Source: Pseudaeromonas sp038247115 (GTDB lineage Bacteria > Pseudomonadota > Gammaproteobacteria > Enterobacterales > Aeromonadaceae). From it: 64,000 nt of DNA. Shown here in pieces: positions 62,378 through 64,000 of this stretch. The stretch spans positions 98,899-162,898 of the forward strand of contig JBBRVG010000001.1 in the NCBI GenBank assembly GCA_038247115.1, read 5' to 3'. Position 1 is the stretch's first letter; each line of letters starts with the position of its first letter. A model generated the notes under the pieces. It worked only from the letters and a program-made list of their open reading frames with translations. It did no database searches and was not told the origin of the DNA. A program made the position numbers and the translations under genes.

Positions 62378-62472
62378 CTCAATTATGCCCATCGACCGGG
62401 AAGCTCACGCTGACACGCCGTGAACCCATCCATGGGGCTCCGCCGCGCCATCCCTGGCGCGGAGGGTCAGCT
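62378..62472 (+). repeat. Intergenic repeat element, copy 2
   Basis: Direct copy of the element at 60266-60380. It contains two hairpins: CCCATCCATGGG (62425-62436) and CCGCGCCA-TCCC-TGGCGCGG (62443-62462, 8-bp perfect arms). There is no T tract next to either. It sits 30 bp after the phosphatase-fold gene. Confidence 0.7.
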
Positions 62473-62576
62473 TAGTGCTATCCAGTCGCTGGGCTGAGTG
62501 GCCTGCTATTCGGAACAATTATTTAGATTATCCTCCGGCGTGCAATATTCTGCGGTGCGACAGAACCTCTGTTGCC

Positions 62577-63179
62577 TTAATCCACGAGTTCGATATCCAG
62601 GCTGTTGAGCAGGCGAATGGCTTCATAGCGGCTGAATTTAGCTTTGCTGATATTGTTATTGAAAATATCGATATCGTAATCGCTGGCATCGGTGAAATCA
62701 GCACCAGAGAGATCGGTTTTCGCAAATAAACTGTGCGTGAAGTCGGTGCCGGTGAATATAGCCCGGCGGAAACGGCCATCGCGGAAATCCACATCATGGG
62801 CTTTGCATTCTTCAATCGTGATCTCGTCTAGATTCAGCCCGAAAAAGGAAGAGTCATTGAGAATGCACTGCTTGAATTGAAGCGCGACAGAAAAAACCAA
62901 TTTAGGCCAAGACGCTCGAGTCCAATCAATGCCCACTAATTTACACTCATCAAATATGACATCGGTAAACTGGCTTTGGGACACCTTGGTCACGCTTAGA
63001 TTGCAGCGAGTGAAAGTGCATTCGATAAAGCGGCATTTTTTAAACAGACTCTCGGTGAAGTTACAGTCTATAAACTGGCAACCATCGAACTCCAAATTAC
63101 CCATTTCCTGGTTGATCACCGAAACATTATTGAAGACTATCGACAGATACTCTGTTTCATTGAAAAATGATGTCTGCAT
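62577..63179 (-). CDS. Pentapeptide-repeat protein
   Basis: 200 residues from ATG 63179 (MQTSFFNETEYL), with GAGGT five bases upstream; the frame runs to 63332 without support. Right-handed quadrilateral beta-helix repeats A(D/N)LXX are clear: GCQFIDCNFTESLFKKCRFIECTF and RRAIFTGTDFTHSLFAKTDLSGADF. Related proteins include Qnr/McbG gyrase protectors, but a role in gyrase protection cannot be read from the sequence. Cytoplasmic. AT-richer than the men region. Confidence 0.88.
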   Translation of the reverse strand: MQTSFFNETEYLSIVFNNVSVINQEMGNLEFDGCQFIDCNFTESLFKKCRFIECTFTRCNLSVTKVSQSQFTDVIFDECKLVGIDWTRASWPKLVFSVALQFKQCILNDSSFFGLNLDEITIEECKAHDVDFRDGRFRRAIFTGTDFTHSLFAKTDLSGADFTDASDYDIDIFNNNISKAKFSRYEAIRLLNSLDIELVD

Positions 63180-63268
63180 ATTACCTCGTGGCGTGCGTCT
63201 GCAATGGATGTTTTCCCGCTTGTTATTTGACCATGTCACTGAGGGATCCATGGACCCAAGTTTTACCC

Positions 63269-63619
63269 TTAAAGGCTGCGCCCATCGAAGGTTTTTATCT
63301 TGAGCTGATGAATGTCGATACCATGAATGCAACGGGAGTTGATGGCGATAATAGGGCGACCATCCGGAGTGACACCTTCATTATGGGTGGCGCACCCGCA
63401 GGTGGGGCAGAAGTGATGGCGAATAATGTGTCGATTAAAGGTATAGGTGGACATCTTGGCGGGATCGCTCAGCAATGAAAAATGAGCGGGTGCAACAATC
63501 CAGTGCAAAGAGCCATGCTTACTACAAATCGAGCAATTACAAGCCACTAGGGTTTCCAGTTCACCGGTGGCCGTAAATTTAATGTTGCCGCAATGGCAAC
63601 CACCTTCATATTGCATCAT
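63269..63619 (-). CDS. GFA/CENP-V-family zinc protein
   Basis: 116 residues from ATG 63619 (MMQYEGGCHCGNIKF), with GAGGT upstream; ATG 63631 is also in frame. Zinc ligands of the glutathione-dependent formaldehyde-activating (GFA) fold: GGCHCGNIKF, VACNCSICSKHG and HFCPTCGCATHNEG. Ends with INSRCIHGIDIHQLKIKTFDG, typical for the family. True GFA activity is unproven for most members. About 90 bp upstream of the pentapeptide gene on the same strand. Confidence 0.92.
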   Translation of the reverse strand: MMQYEGGCHCGNIKFTATGELETLVACNCSICSKHGSLHWIVAPAHFSLLSDPAKMSTYTFNRHIIRHHFCPTCGCATHNEGVTPDGRPIIAINSRCIHGIDIHQLKIKTFDGRSL

Positions 63620-63721
63620 GGGTAACCTCATTAATCTGTTATTGAATTAAGATGAATATTACTTTGTGTTAATGGTTCTGCATTCATTGAATCGGCTGAA
63701 TTTATTTATCTTTCATGTTGG

Positions 63722-64000
63722 TTATGATTCAGGAAATACCTTGGTGAAGTATTCGAGAATCAATTCAGACTCCTCATCAAACGAGATACCTAACTCATGC
63801 GCATCTTGGGTGAAAAACGCCTGATGACTGTTCCGCCAACTGGTATAGGAGCGATCCCCTTCTCCCTCCAGAGCGGCAAATTCCGGGGTGACATCTTTAA
63901 ATTGACAATATTCAATCCGGGTGACCTTGATGATGCACACTGGTTGCTGTTGCCAATCCAGCACCACAGTCAATTGCCCAACAACCGGCTCGGGTTCCTG
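63722..64000 (-). CDS. ASCH-domain protein, 5' part outside window
   Basis: The frame stays open to the window edge, so the start lies beyond 64000; 92 codons are visible. The segment CIIKVTRIEYCQFKDVTPEFAALEGEGDRSYTSWRNSHQAFF is characteristic of ASCH domains (PUA-like fold, probable RNA or nucleoside binding). The tail ISFDEESELILEYFTKVFPES fits the family C terminus. The TTG at 63973 is internal, not a start. Function not established. Confidence 0.82.
   Translation of the reverse strand, partial: QEPEPVVGQLTVVLDWQQQPVCIIKVTRIEYCQFKDVTPEFAALEGEGDRSYTSWRNSHQAFFTQDAHELGISFDEESELILEYFTKVFPES

Noticed and set aside
63180..63332. N-terminal extension of the pentapeptide protein
   Set aside because: No repeats in it and it overlaps the GFA gene end; ATG 63179 has a good ribosome site.

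Overview
The window is chromosomal DNA of a GC-rich gammaproteobacterium. Gene content, the divergent glnA/typA pair, the yihY-dtd neighbourhood and protein similarity to enteric homologues point to the Aeromonadales, most likely Aeromonas or a close relative (inference; no 16S or other marker is present). No rRNA, tRNA, prophage, insertion sequence or CRISPR array was seen.

Layout. 1-6.7 kb: a DUF4124 gene cut by the window edge, glnA with a sigma-54/NtrC control region, divergent typA, yihY, a LacI-family regulator and dtd. 6.7-18.1 kb (minus strand): an AsmA-like protein, recG, pssA, a large aminopeptidase P, an EamA transporter, an unknown membrane protein and an orphan sensor kinase. 18.3-22.9 kb: prlC, a Bcr-type MFS pump and a LysR regulator. 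23.6-35.0 kb: a complete arginine uptake and catabolism locus in the Pseudomonas order: aotJ-Q-M-P, an AraC-type argR, then astC-aruF-aruG-astD-astB-astE. The transporter imports arginine/ornithine. ArgR probably senses arginine. The AST enzymes turn arginine into glutamate, ammonia, CO2 and succinate, which links this locus to glnA. 35.2-38.2 kb: nfsB, and a LysR gene divergent from a CMD / tautomerase / DUF4865 operon. 38.5-43.0 kb (minus): ytfQ-ytfR-ytfT-yjfF, a galactofuranose-type ABC importer. 43.5-49.4 kb: a protein methyltransferase, a permuted papain-like protein, an Ada-AlkA fusion overlapping ogt, an AT-rich orphan membrane gene and maa. 49.6-60.3 kb: rnb, then menF-D-H-B-C-E (minus strand) with menA divergent, together holding most of menaquinone synthesis. 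60.3-64.0 kb: a LysE/RhtB exporter and a phosphatase/nuclease-fold gene bracketed by two copies of an intergenic repeat, then AT-richer pentapeptide-repeat, GFA and ASCH genes.

The most notable points are the arginine locus with candidate sites for two unrelated arginine regulators, a 15-bp in-frame minisatellite inside menH, the direct intergenic repeats at 60.3 and 62.4 kb, a 25-bp near-perfect palindrome at 38.4 kb, and the orphan genes at 44.2 and 47.2 kb. No clearly novel multi-gene system was identified. Starts given here often differ from the longest open frame; the reasons are in each entry.
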